Positions 25,380 through 33,400 of a stretch of DNA of 64,000 nt are shown piece by piece. The notes beneath the pieces were generated by a model, which had not been told where the DNA came from, searched no databases, and saw nothing but the letters and a program-made list of their open reading frames with translations. The translations under genes were made by a program, and so were the position numbers. The stretch is from BOG-931 sp963781725. GTDB lineage: Bacteria > Pseudomonadota > Alphaproteobacteria > Rhizobiales > Xanthobacteraceae. The stretch lies in contig CAWAGV010000002.1 of assembly GCA_963781725.1 (NCBI GenBank), positions 372,001 through 436,000 of the forward strand, given 5' to 3'. Within the stretch, counting starts at the first letter, position 1; each line of letters starts with the position of its first letter.

Positions 25380-26447
25380 TCAAGCCGCCCGGCGCCATGC
25401 CAGCGCGCGGTCGACCGCAGCCACGACTTGGGCGCCGGTCAGTTCATCGAGGCAGCGGCTATAGCTGTCGAGCCGGCGCTCGCAACCTTCCAGCTGACAC
25501 GGCAGGCACGGCAGCGGATTTTGCACCAGCCAGACATTGCCGCGCTGCTGGATGGTGCCGGCGGCATTCCACGGCTGATCGAGTCCGCCCACCGGCCACG
25601 GCCCCCAAAGCCGCGGATCGGTCGGCCCGTAAAGCGCTACCGTCGGCACGCCGGTTGCCGCCGCAAGATGTGTAATTGCGGTATCGGGCCCGACATAGAC
25701 TTGCGCATCCCGGATGGCCGCGGTCAGTTCCGGCCATTCAAGATCGCCGTCGAGGCGCATCACGTCGGCATCCCGCCAAATCTGATCGAGATAATCGCCA
25801 TCGCCTCTGGCGCCGGTTATCACTGTGCGAAGGCCGCGCTGCCGCAACGCCGTGGCGAGTTCGCGCCAGCCGTCCGCCGTCCAGCGCTTGTATGTGAACA
25901 TCGGCGCCGCATGGACGACGGCATAGGGACCCGTCGGCGGCAGATGACGCCGCACGTCTCCGCTCGGACACACGATTTCGGAAACCGCCGGAATACCGAG
26001 AAGCTCCGTCAGCCGGAGCACATCGGTGACCCGATGTTGCTCACGGTCTCTCACATAGGATCGGCCGAGCGCGAGGCGCTTCACTTGCGCAGCCAAACCG
26101 CCAGCCTCGACCGGCCCGGCGCTTTGCTTGCCCGCAATCCAGGCCAGCACCGTCGGCCGGTCCCCGCTTTGCGTGGACAGCGCGAGATCGTAGCGACGCG
26201 CAAGCCGGCGCAGCAACGACAGCGTTTCGCCTGCGCTTGGCCGCGCCGGAATTCTGATGACATTGGCCACATCGGGATTGCCGGCAAGAATTCCGTGCGT
26301 CCCGTCAAACACCAGCACGTCAATGGAAGCGCCTGCGAAGGCGCGCTTGAGGCTGCGTATCAGCGGCGTCGTCAGCAGAACGTCGCCAAGCCGGCGCAAG
26401 GCGATCACCAGCACGCGCGGATTAGCCGGCAATTCGATCCGGTTCAT
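25380..26447 (-). CDS. Glycosyltransferase family 9 (heptosyltransferase-like)
   Basis: A 355-residue GT9 protein. The N-terminal VLVIALRRLGDVLLTTPLIRSLKRAF is the typical opening; the C-terminal half has VGPDTAITHLAAATGVPTVALYGPTDP, the ADP-heptose-binding region. A C-terminal cysteine cluster (CLPCQLEGCERR) is common in heptosyltransferases of this branch. It probably adds a heptose or other sugar to LPS core at the inner membrane. The ATG at 26445-26447 is preceded by GGAAG; a GTG further upstream (26513) is possible. It is divergent from the PAP2 phosphatase gene and follows in the same direction as the hldD-hldE operon, though not contiguous with it. Confidence 0.87.
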   Translation of the reverse strand: MNRIELPANPRVLVIALRRLGDVLLTTPLIRSLKRAFAGASIDVLVFDGTHGILAGNPDVANVIRIPARPSAGETLSLLRRLARRYDLALSTQSGDRPTVLAWIAGKQSAGPVEAGGLAAQVKRLALGRSYVRDREQHRVTDVLRLTELLGIPAVSEIVCPSGDVRRHLPPTGPYAVVHAAPMFTYKRWTADGWRELATALRQRGLRTVITGARGDGDYLDQIWRDADVMRLDGDLEWPELTAAIRDAQVYVGPDTAITHLAAATGVPTVALYGPTDPRLWGPWPVGGLDQPWNAAGTIQQRGNVWLVQNPLPCLPCQLEGCERRLDSYSRCLDELTGAQVVAAVDRALAWRRAA

Positions 26448-26636
26448 CGCTTGGCTTCCGGATGCGACGGCAGGTTGCGCTCTCGCAGCGTCATGGACGG
26501 ACATCAACGACACCCGCTACAACACCCCGCCCTAACATGCCAGTGCCGATATCGTGCACCGTCCGATAGGGACGCTCATTTGCCCTCCCAGACCGTACTT
26601 GATACATCGAACGTCCATTCATCGCAGCGATCCCGC

Positions 26637-27416
26637 ATGAACCGTGTCGCTCTTGGTCTTGTGCTCGCCATTGCAGCCGTGGTGGGCGTTGTATTTGGCA
26701 TCTACGCCAACTTTGACATCGACATCTCGAGGCTGTTCTTCGATCCGAATTTAAAGATATTCCCGATCGGCGGGAAACCGTGGGAACAGATGTCTCGCGA
26801 GGCCGCCCGTTGGCTTATCACTTTAACTGTCCTGCCCTCATTTATCGCCATTGCCGGCAAGCTGATTTTGCCAAACCGGCGCATGCTGGTGAGTGGCAGC
26901 ACTGCGCTGTTTTTGACGCTGACGCTGGCCCTCGGGCCGGGCCTTATCACCAATCTCGTTCTGAAAGATCACTGGGGCCGGTCTCGCCCCATCGACGTTC
27001 GGGTGTTCGGCGGCACTGATCGCTTTACCGCGTGGTGGGACCCGAGCGGCCCTTGCCCGAACAATTGCTCATTTATCGCCGGCGAGCCGTCGGGTGCTTT
27101 CTGGACGCTCGCCGCGGCGGCGGTGACACCGCCGCAATGGCGCGTTCTGGCTTACGGCGCGGCGATCGTCTTCGGCGTGCTGGTCGGCGTGCTGCGCATG
27201 GCGGCGGGCGGGCATTTCTTTACCGATGTCGTGTTTGCCGGCGTGATCATGTATCTCGTTATCTGGGTGATGCACGGATTGATTTTTCGCTGGCGTGCGA
27301 CCCGGCTGAACAAGGATACGGTCGACCGCGTGCTGGCCTGGCCCGGCAAAAAAATATCCGGCGCAGCTCCATCGCCGCAGCCAACGCTCGGCCGGAATTC
27401 CGAAGATCGTTCCTGA
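26637..27416 (+). CDS. PAP2-family phosphatase (LpxE/LpxF-like)
   Basis: A 259-residue membrane protein with about five to six transmembrane segments. The three-part PAP2 signature is visible as KDHWGRSRP, then FIAGEPSGAFW, then RMAAGGHFFTD. The motif histidine and arginine act on phosphate esters in the periplasm. Family members remove phosphate from lipid A (LpxE, LpxF) or from undecaprenyl pyrophosphate. The setting among LPS genes favours a lipid A or lipid-carrier substrate, but that is inference. The start is the ATG at 26637; a much longer open frame upstream overlaps the GT9 gene antisense and is not real. It is convergent with the FkbM gene at 27426. Confidence 0.86.
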   Translation: MNRVALGLVLAIAAVVGVVFGIYANFDIDISRLFFDPNLKIFPIGGKPWEQMSREAARWLITLTVLPSFIAIAGKLILPNRRMLVSGSTALFLTLTLALGPGLITNLVLKDHWGRSRPIDVRVFGGTDRFTAWWDPSGPCPNNCSFIAGEPSGAFWTLAAAAVTPPQWRVLAYGAAIVFGVLVGVLRMAAGGHFFTDVVFAGVIMYLVIWVMHGLIFRWRATRLNKDTVDRVLAWPGKKISGAAPSPQPTLGRNSEDRS

Positions 27417-27425
27417 AGCGGCAGC

Positions 27426-28292
27426 TCAGTGCGGCGATGAAAGCCGCAAGATGAAGTTCAGCTTGCTGCGGGTGACGATCGTGTAGCCTTTGGCAGCCAT
27501 GATTGACATCAAATCGGTTTTCCAGCTCCCGCGGCAATCCTCGATGATGATCAGGTGCGGCAAAAGCCGCGGCGGCGTGTCCCGAAAAAATGGAGCAAGG
27601 ACGACGTCCTCGAAACCCTCCACGTCAATCTTCAGCGCATCAACAGCGCCGACCCGCTGCTGTTCAAGAAGCTGCAACAGGGACTGGGATGGAACACGCG
27701 TAGCGCCGGCGCTCACATCTGTTTCAACCCTCGTGGTCCGGGTGCCGCCGCGATCGCGACGGTCGAGCTCGACCACGAGCCCATTCGCATCGTCACTCAG
27801 CGCCAGCGGAAACGTCGCGATTGCCGCGTTCGGATTGACCGTTACGTTGAAATTCAGCCGGCGAAAATTTCCCGGCTCGGGCTCGATGGCCAGGATCCGG
27901 GCATTGGCTCCGGCGCGCGCCGCCACGAACAAAGAGAACAGCCCGACATTCGCGCCGATATCGACAAATACGAAGGGCGTCTGTTGCTGTCTGGCCCGAT
28001 CGATTTCGGCGCCGAGCTCGTTGAGCTCGGTCGGTTCGTACATTTGCGGCGTGAACAGCAGATTTTTCTCGCAACCATTGTCACGCGGGTGCAGCCGCAC
28101 CTTGAGCCCCCAGCGCTCGACATCGAGCGCGCCATCCGGGTACGGCAATCGCATTGTCACCGCGCGGCGAAGCAAGATAGCGAGGCGAAGTCCGAGCCAG
28201 TTGTCTGGCATACGGCTCGTGGCGGCGATCACCAGACGATCGATCCAACCTGGCGCAAGCGCACCGAAAGCCGGGTTATCCGCTTTGTCCAT
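27426..28292 (-). CDS. FkbM-family methyltransferase
   Basis: A 288-residue SAM-dependent methyltransferase of the FkbM type. The SAM loop is FVFVDIGANVGLFSLFVAA near residue 110. ILAIEPEPGNFRRLNFN follows, and ALKIDVEGFEDVVLAPF carries the conserved DVEG motif. FkbM proteins O-methylate sugars in polysaccharides or natural products; here the substrate is probably an LPS sugar. It is the last gene of the hldD-hldE-FkbM-GT2-FkbM unit. I chose the ATG at 28290-28292; a GTG three codons upstream abuts the stop of the GT2 gene. Confidence 0.86.
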   Translation of the reverse strand: MDKADNPAFGALAPGWIDRLVIAATSRMPDNWLGLRLAILLRRAVTMRLPYPDGALDVERWGLKVRLHPRDNGCEKNLLFTPQMYEPTELNELGAEIDRARQQQTPFVFVDIGANVGLFSLFVAARAGANARILAIEPEPGNFRRLNFNVTVNPNAAIATFPLALSDDANGLVVELDRRDRGGTRTTRVETDVSAGATRVPSQSLLQLLEQQRVGAVDALKIDVEGFEDVVLAPFFRDTPPRLLPHLIIIEDCRGSWKTDLMSIMAAKGYTIVTRSKLNFILRLSSPH

Positions 28293-28301
28293 ACGACCCA
28301 C

Positions 28302-29144
28302 TCACGACGGCTGCGGTTCCGCGTTTGCTTCGCGTAGCGCCGAGAGCCCCTGCACGGCCCGCACGCGGTCGCTCGACAAAACTTCGGCGAGCCGGCGCTC
28401 ATTGTCCTGCAAGCCCGAACGATCATTGTGCGGATGCCACAGATGCAGCACTCCGGTGGCAAACCGCCCGTCCTTGCGGCGGACGCCGGCATGCAGGAGC
28501 CGCACCGCCAGATCGGAATCCTCAAGTCCCCAGCCGGTATAGGCGCAATCGAAGCCGTCAACCCGGTCGAGATCGCGCCGGGCGACCGCCAGGTTGCAGG
28601 TTTGCGCGCCGCGCCAGGCGCCGCGCTGCAATTTGCGTAACGGGCCGAGCGGCAGGCGCAATATCGGCAGCAGGCGATTGACGCCGCCCCGCAGGCGCTC
28701 GCGCGCCAAGGCTGCAAATGTCCAGCTTTCCGCGGGCAGGTTCTTTTCCAGCACGGCGGCGGTGAGATCGCGCGACAGCAGGAAGCGATGTCCGGTCACG
28801 AACCAGCCTGGCTCATGAAGCTTTCGGTGCATGGCGACGAAATCCGGCGCAGCCAGGCAGTCGCCGTCAAGGAAGATGCAGAGTTCGCCGGCACTGGCGC
28901 GGATGCCGCGGTTGCGGATCTCGCCGCCACGGAAGCCACGATGCTCCTGCCGCACATGCTTGAGCGGCATCGGCAGACGTTGCCGCCAGCTCTCGACAAG
29001 TAGCGCGGTTTGCGGCCCGGAGCCATCGTCGGCGACGATAATCTCGAAATGCGGATCGGTCTGATGCGCCAACGACCGCAGCACTGCGTCCAGCGCATCC
29101 TCGCGGTTGAACGTCGTGACGATGACCGAGACAAGTTGGGTCAT
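28302..29144 (-). CDS. Glycosyltransferase family 2
   Basis: A 280-residue GT-A fold protein. It begins MTQLVSVIVTTFNREDALDAVL, the standard GT2 opening. FEIIVADDGSG is the nucleotide-binding part, and the metal-binding DxD-type motif is FLDGDCLAAPDF. NRGIRASAGEL and a C-terminal segment with AYTGWGLEDSDLAVRLLHAG (the acceptor/ED motif) complete the family pattern. It is sandwiched between two FkbM methyltransferases and overlaps the upstream one by 4 bp, so the three are translated together. Likely role: adding a sugar to LPS core or a surface glycan, followed or preceded by methylation. Donor sugar unknown. Confidence 0.88.
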   Translation of the reverse strand: MTQLVSVIVTTFNREDALDAVLRSLAHQTDPHFEIIVADDGSGPQTALLVESWRQRLPMPLKHVRQEHRGFRGGEIRNRGIRASAGELCIFLDGDCLAAPDFVAMHRKLHEPGWFVTGHRFLLSRDLTAAVLEKNLPAESWTFAALARERLRGGVNRLLPILRLPLGPLRKLQRGAWRGAQTCNLAVARRDLDRVDGFDCAYTGWGLEDSDLAVRLLHAGVRRKDGRFATGVLHLWHPHNDRSGLQDNERRLAEVLSSDRVRAVQGLSALREANAEPQPS

Positions 29145-29893
29145 GGCGGCAGGACCGCCGTACGCCCCAGCCTTGCCCGCAACCGTTCGCGCAGCTTTCG
29201 CTTGGCTTCCCGCAACAGCCGGAACGGGACGCTGAGATAATGCTTGCGAACGAACTGCCAGCGTCCGAAGAGGCTGACTGGAAAAGCGACGTTAGCAGGA
29301 ATGTACCAACTATTGAGTCCGGTACGGCGCACCCATTTGTAGCCGCGCGATTGCAGCAGCAGGTGTATCCGCAAATTGAACGCCAGATCTTCGATGAGGA
29401 TCAATCGCGGCCGCCAGCGCGGTAGCGTCAAGCCGTTGAGAACCTCGATCTCATGACTTTCCACGTCGATCGACATCAGGTCGACCGGAGTTGGGACCTC
29501 CGCCTCTGTCATGACATCGTCGAGCGTTCGGACCGGCACTTCGATGACGTCGTCCTTGCGCATTCCCGCAACGAAAAAATCCAGGTTCAGCGAAGAGTGA
29601 ATGCCGGAAACCTGAAACGGCAGCATCTTACCGGCGTTTTCCGGCGAAGAGCAGGCACAGGCGAACACGCGGGCGCGACGCTGCTCACGCAGTTTTTGCG
29701 CGAGGTTTGGCTGCGGTTCGATCAGAATTCCGGTCCAGCCCATTTGTTCGAGGTGCCACGTCTGTGAAATGTCTTTCGGATCGCTGGCGCCAACGTCAAC
29801 GAAGAAGCCCTTTTGCGCGCCAAAATATTCTTCCTTGAGCCGCGTCTCGGCGTGATCGGGGAAGACCGCGCGTGCAACAAGCCGTTCCAGCAT
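29141..29893 (-). CDS. FkbM-family methyltransferase
   Basis: A 250-residue second FkbM protein, clearly different from the one at 27426. The SAM motif is FFVDVGASDPKDISQTW near residue 38. ILIEPQPNLAQKLREQR follows, and PVDLMSIDVESHEIEVLNGL is the DVE motif region. The FVDVGA...S variant with ISQTWHLEQMGWTGILIEP is typical of FkbM proteins from surface-glycan clusters. It starts just after hldE; a TTG at 29908 directly abutting the hldE stop is the alternative, and I prefer the ATG at 29891-29893. The substrate is likely a sugar added by the neighbouring GT2. Confidence 0.85.
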   Translation of the reverse strand: MLERLVARAVFPDHAETRLKEEYFGAQKGFFVDVGASDPKDISQTWHLEQMGWTGILIEPQPNLAQKLREQRRARVFACACSSPENAGKMLPFQVSGIHSSLNLDFFVAGMRKDDVIEVPVRTLDDVMTEAEVPTPVDLMSIDVESHEIEVLNGLTLPRWRPRLILIEDLAFNLRIHLLLQSRGYKWVRRTGLNSWYIPANVAFPVSLFGRWQFVRKHYLSVPFRLLREAKRKLRERLRARLGRTAVLPP

Positions 29894-29908
29894 GCGCCGG
29901 GCCCGCAA

Positions 29909-31411
29909 TCAGGATGCGGCGGGCTTGCCGGAACCCTGCCCGGCCGGTCCCGCCATACGGCGCACGATATTTGTGGTCGATTGTCCCGCTACCAGATCGA
30001 CCAGGACCACCACGCCGCCGGCGGCTTCCACCACATCGTGGCCGACGACATCTTCACGCTTGTAATCGGCGCCTTTGACCAGCACCGCAGGCCGCACGTG
30101 CTTGATCAATTCGAGCGGCGTATCCTCCTCGAACACCACGACAAGATCGACGGCTTCGAGTGCGGCCAGCACCTCGGCGCGCCCTTCGGCGGGATTGATC
30201 GGCCTGCCCTTGCCCTTCAAGCGCGTGGTCGATGCATCGCTGTTGAGGCCGACGACCAGACGGTCGCAGGCGGCACGGGCTTCGGCCAAGAGCCTGATGT
30301 GGCCGCGATGCAGCAGATCGAAACAGCCGTTGGTGAAACCGATGCGCAAACCCTGCTCGCGCCATTGCCCGAGCTGCCGGTCGAGCAGCGACCAGTCGAA
30401 CACGATCTTGTCTTCCGGTGCGAGCGAGGCGGCCGGCAACAGCCTGTGACGCAATTCGCCGAGTGACACGGTCGCGGTGCCGCGCTTGCCGATGACGACG
30501 GCTGCCGCGGCATTGGCGGCACGCATCGCGGGCTCGAACGGCGTCTTCATGGCCAGCAAAATGGCCATCACCGCCGCGACCGTATCGCCGGCGCCGGAAA
30601 CATCGCTGATCCGGACCTGATAGGCCGGAATGTGAACCGGCTGCCGCCCCTCGACGTGCAAGGTCATGCCGTCTTCGCTGCGCGTCACCAGCACGGCCTG
30701 AGCCTGGATAGTCTTCGCAAGTTCCGCCGCCGCTTCGGCGATCTCTGTCTCGGTCGCCACCGGGCGATGCACGGCGGCGGCCAGTTCCTTGCGATTAGGC
30801 GTCACCAGGGTGGCGCCGCGATAGAGGCTGTAGTCGTGCACCTTCGGGTCGACGATCACCGGCTTACCGAGACGCCGCGCGCTATCGATAATCGTACGGA
30901 TGACCCGCGGGGTCAGCACACCCTTGGCGTAGTCGGACATCACGACCGCACCGACTTGCGGCAGCGCCGCTTCGGCGTAAGCGATGATCGACGCCTCGCT
31001 CTGTGCCGAGGCCGGCTCGGTCGATTCCCAATCCGCCCGCACCAGGTGGGCCGAGTGATGTTCGGATACGAAGCGCACCTTGCGGGTGGTTTTGCGTCCG
31101 TTCTCGACCACGAGATCGGGCACGATGGCGCCTGGGAACTTGCCCAGCGCATTGGTCAGCGTCAGCCCCGCCTCGTCGTTGCCGATCAGCCCTACGAAAA
31201 TGCAGCGTGCGCCGAGCGCGACAATGTTGCGGGCAACGTTGCCGGCGCCGCCGATCTCGATCTTGTTGTGCCGCACGGTCAGGACCGGTGTCGGCGCCTC
31301 CGGCGAAATGCGCGTGACATCGCCGTAGACGAAATCGTCGAGCATGAGATCGCCGACGCACAGAATCGACTGCTTCGAGATCAGCTTAAGCGCTTCTTCC
31401 AGATCGAACAT
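29909..31411 (-). CDS. hldE: Bifunctional D-beta-heptose 7-phosphate kinase / heptose 1-phosphate adenylyltransferase
   Basis: A 500-residue fusion enzyme. Residues 1-330 are a ribokinase-type kinase (ILCVGDLMLDDFVYG, EIGGAGNVARNIVALGA, and the catalytic SDVSGAGDTVAAVMA). The C-terminal part is a nucleotidyltransferase (IGFTNGCFDLLHRGHIRLL, GKGRPINPAEGRAEVLAAL). It phosphorylates heptose 7-phosphate and then adenylylates heptose 1-phosphate, giving ADP-D-glycero-heptose for LPS core. Both halves look intact. The ATG at 31409-31411, preceded by GAGCGGA, lies a few bases after the hldD stop, so the two genes form an operon covering consecutive pathway steps. Confidence 0.96.
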   Translation of the reverse strand: MFDLEEALKLISKQSILCVGDLMLDDFVYGDVTRISPEAPTPVLTVRHNKIEIGGAGNVARNIVALGARCIFVGLIGNDEAGLTLTNALGKFPGAIVPDLVVENGRKTTRKVRFVSEHHSAHLVRADWESTEPASAQSEASIIAYAEAALPQVGAVVMSDYAKGVLTPRVIRTIIDSARRLGKPVIVDPKVHDYSLYRGATLVTPNRKELAAAVHRPVATETEIAEAAAELAKTIQAQAVLVTRSEDGMTLHVEGRQPVHIPAYQVRISDVSGAGDTVAAVMAILLAMKTPFEPAMRAANAAAAVVIGKRGTATVSLGELRHRLLPAASLAPEDKIVFDWSLLDRQLGQWREQGLRIGFTNGCFDLLHRGHIRLLAEARAACDRLVVGLNSDASTTRLKGKGRPINPAEGRAEVLAALEAVDLVVVFEEDTPLELIKHVRPAVLVKGADYKREDVVGHDVVEAAGGVVVLVDLVAGQSTTNIVRRMAGPAGQGSGKPAAS

Positions 31412-31416
31412 TCCGC

Positions 31417-32397
31417 TCACCGATAACGCTCGGCGCAATTGAGATAGGACGTCACGTAACGGCGGACCGCGTCCTCGAGCGCCGTGAAGCCGGTATTATA
31501 ACCGGCCTTTCGCAGATTTCCGGTCTCGGCCTGGGTGAAATACTGATAGCTGTCCCGGATCTGTTCCGGCATGTCGACATATTCGATGGCCGGCTCGCGG
31601 CCCAGCGCTGCAAACAAGGCCAGCATCAGGTCGCGGAAGCTGCGCGCCTGGCCGGTACCGACGTTGAAGATGCCGGAAACCGAAGGTGTATCGAGCAGCC
31701 AGCGCACGACCGCCACGGCGTCGTCGACGCAGATGAAATCACGTTTTTGCTCGCCGTCGGCAATGCCGGCGCGATGCGACTTGAAGAGCTTGATGGTCTT
31801 GCCGGCCTTGGCGTCGTCGAAACGCTTGGCGACCAGGCTCATCATGTCGCCCTTGTGATATTCGTTGGCGCCGAACACGTTGAAGAACTTCAGCCCCGCC
31901 CATTGCGGCGGCATCTTCTCTTTCCGCGCGATCCGCTCGACGACGGCAAGGTCGAATGCATGCTTGCTCCAGCCGTAGAGGTTCATCGGCTTGAGCTTCT
32001 TCAGTGCGTCGGTCGACCAGTCGTCCGAAAAGCCGCCCCCCCCGTTGCCGTAGGTGGCGGCGGAGGATGCGTACAGGAACGGCGTGCGGGTCGCCGTGCA
32101 CCAGTCGAGCAGGCGGAGCGACAGCCGGAAATTGTTTTCCATCAACGCGTCGCCGTCGGTCGCGGTGGTCGATGAAATCGCGCCGAGGTGGATCACCGCG
32201 TCGAGCTTGCGGCCGTCGAGCCAGGACAACAGGTCGGCCGGCGGCACGAAGTCGGCAAACCGGCGCGCGGCGAGGTTGTGCCACTTGCCGTCGCTGCCGA
32301 GAAAGTCGTTGACGGCGATATCGGCGCGTCCGGCCTCGTTGAGGTCCGCGACCACATTCGACCCTATAAAACCGGCACCGCCGGTGACCAAAAGCAT
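31417..32397 (-). CDS. hldD: ADP-L-glycero-D-manno-heptose-6-epimerase
   Basis: A 326-residue extended short-chain dehydrogenase. The NADP motif is VTGGAGFIGSNVVADLN, and LGAISSTTATDGD with ALMENNF is characteristic of HldD (RfaD). The catalytic Tyr is in MNLYGWSKHAFD. FFNVFGANEYHKGDMMS is another HldD signature. It converts ADP-D-glycero-heptose to the L-form used by heptosyltransferases. The ATG at 32395-32397 starts MLLVTGGAGF; longer frames to 32460 add nothing conserved. It is first in a five-gene minus-strand unit and divergent from the WaaE-like gene. A run of eight C bases at 32036-32043 lies inside it, but the frame stays intact. Confidence 0.95.
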   Translation of the reverse strand: MLLVTGGAGFIGSNVVADLNEAGRADIAVNDFLGSDGKWHNLAARRFADFVPPADLLSWLDGRKLDAVIHLGAISSTTATDGDALMENNFRLSLRLLDWCTATRTPFLYASSAATYGNGGGGFSDDWSTDALKKLKPMNLYGWSKHAFDLAVVERIARKEKMPPQWAGLKFFNVFGANEYHKGDMMSLVAKRFDDAKAGKTIKLFKSHRAGIADGEQKRDFICVDDAVAVVRWLLDTPSVSGIFNVGTGQARSFRDLMLALFAALGREPAIEYVDMPEQIRDSYQYFTQAETGNLRKAGYNTGFTALEDAVRRYVTSYLNCAERYR

Positions 32398-32505
32398 CCG
32401 TAAGACCGATGTATCCGTTTGGCGCGGGCTTAAGCCGCTGGCGATCCTTGCCCCACCCACAGCCGCGGTGCAACCGTAGTCCGTTGAGAGAGTTAGACTA
32501 TATAA

Positions 32506-32521
32506 ATGAATTATAATTCAT
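32506..32521. promoter_or_regulatory. Perfect 16-bp palindrome in the hldD/GT2 divergent promoter
   Basis: ATGAATTATAATTCAT is an exact palindrome in the only strongly AT-rich stretch of the LPS region, between the hldD start (32397, minus) and the GT2 start (32591, plus). It may be an operator for both directions. A related sequence, ATGAATAATAATTCAA (14 of 16), sits at the start codon of waaF (33393-33408). Confidence 0.5.
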
Positions 32522-32590
32522 ATTTTGACGGACATTTCGGAGCATAGAATCGATGCAGATGCGGCGGGATATGCTAGTCCTTGCGCCCGC

Positions 32591-33400
32591 ATGCCGAAGG
32601 TTTCCGCATACATCCTCACCTTCAACGAAGCCGAGAAGATCAAGGCAGCGGTGGAGAGTGTGCTTTGGGCAGACGAGATTGTGATCGCCGATTCCAACAG
32701 CACCGATGCGACCGCCGCGGTCGCCACCAGCCTCGGCGCCCGCGTCGTGCAAATTCCGTTCAATGGCTTCGGTGACTTGCGCAATCGCGCCATCGACGCC
32801 TGCACCTGCGACTGGATTTTCAGCCTCGATGCCGACGAGCGCTGTACCGCGGACGTCCGCGACGAAATCCTGCGCCTGATCGCCGGTAATCCGCCGCTCG
32901 ATGTCTACCGAGTGCCCCGGCGCAGCTTCTTCATGGGCCGCTGGATCCGCGGTTCAGGCTGGTATCCGAACTTCCGCCAGCCGCAGCTCTTTCGGAAGGG
33001 CAGCATGCGCTACACGCTCGAGCCGGTGCATGAAGGCTACGAAAACCTCAGCGGCAAGCCGCTCGGCACCCTGCAAAATGCGATCTGGCAGTTCCCGTTC
33101 CGCAATCTTGCCGAGGTCCTCAGGAAGGCCGACCGTTACTCCTCGCTCGGTGCGCCGAAGCTCGCCGGCAAACCGGTCACAATGATGAGCGCGCTCGGCC
33201 ATGGTGCCTGGGCGTTCCTGAAGCATTACATCCTCAAGCGTGGCTTCATCGACGGCTGGGCCGGTTTTGTCATCGCTTTCGGCAACCTCGAAGGCACGTT
33301 CTATCGATACGCCAAGCGTTATGAGGCGCAGCAAGACTGGACACCGCCCGCCGGTCAGCCGCTGAATCGCGACGAGCGCACTCCCGATAGCAATGAATAA
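32591..33400 (+). CDS. Glycosyltransferase family 2, WaaE/KdtX-like
   Basis: A 269-residue GT2 protein starting MPKVSAYILTFNEAEKIKAAV. The core motif DEIVIADSNSTDAT and the metal-binding DxD in IFSLDADERCT identify the fold. RGSGWYPNFRQPQLFRKG and EPVHEGY match the WaaE/KdtX group, which adds glucose to the first heptose of LPS inner core. It starts the plus-strand unit with waaF (8-bp overlap), so a role in core assembly is well supported by context. The ATG at 32591 was chosen; a TTG at 32525 would add 22 residues without similarity. The promoter includes the 16-bp palindrome. Confidence 0.88.
   Translation: MPKVSAYILTFNEAEKIKAAVESVLWADEIVIADSNSTDATAAVATSLGARVVQIPFNGFGDLRNRAIDACTCDWIFSLDADERCTADVRDEILRLIAGNPPLDVYRVPRRSFFMGRWIRGSGWYPNFRQPQLFRKGSMRYTLEPVHEGYENLSGKPLGTLQNAIWQFPFRNLAEVLRKADRYSSLGAPKLAGKPVTMMSALGHGAWAFLKHYILKRGFIDGWAGFVIAFGNLEGTFYRYAKRYEAQQDWTPPAGQPLNRDERTPDSNE

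Noticed and set aside
25428..26636. Open frame upstream of the PAP2 gene that would make a 662-residue fusion.
   Set aside because: It is antisense to the GT9 gene and Arg/His-rich; the PAP2 domain has its own ATG at 26637.
32036..32043. Run of eight C bases inside hldD, a possible frameshift like the one in the transferase gene.
   Set aside because: The hldD frame is intact on both sides and all family motifs are in one frame, so the run is correct as given.
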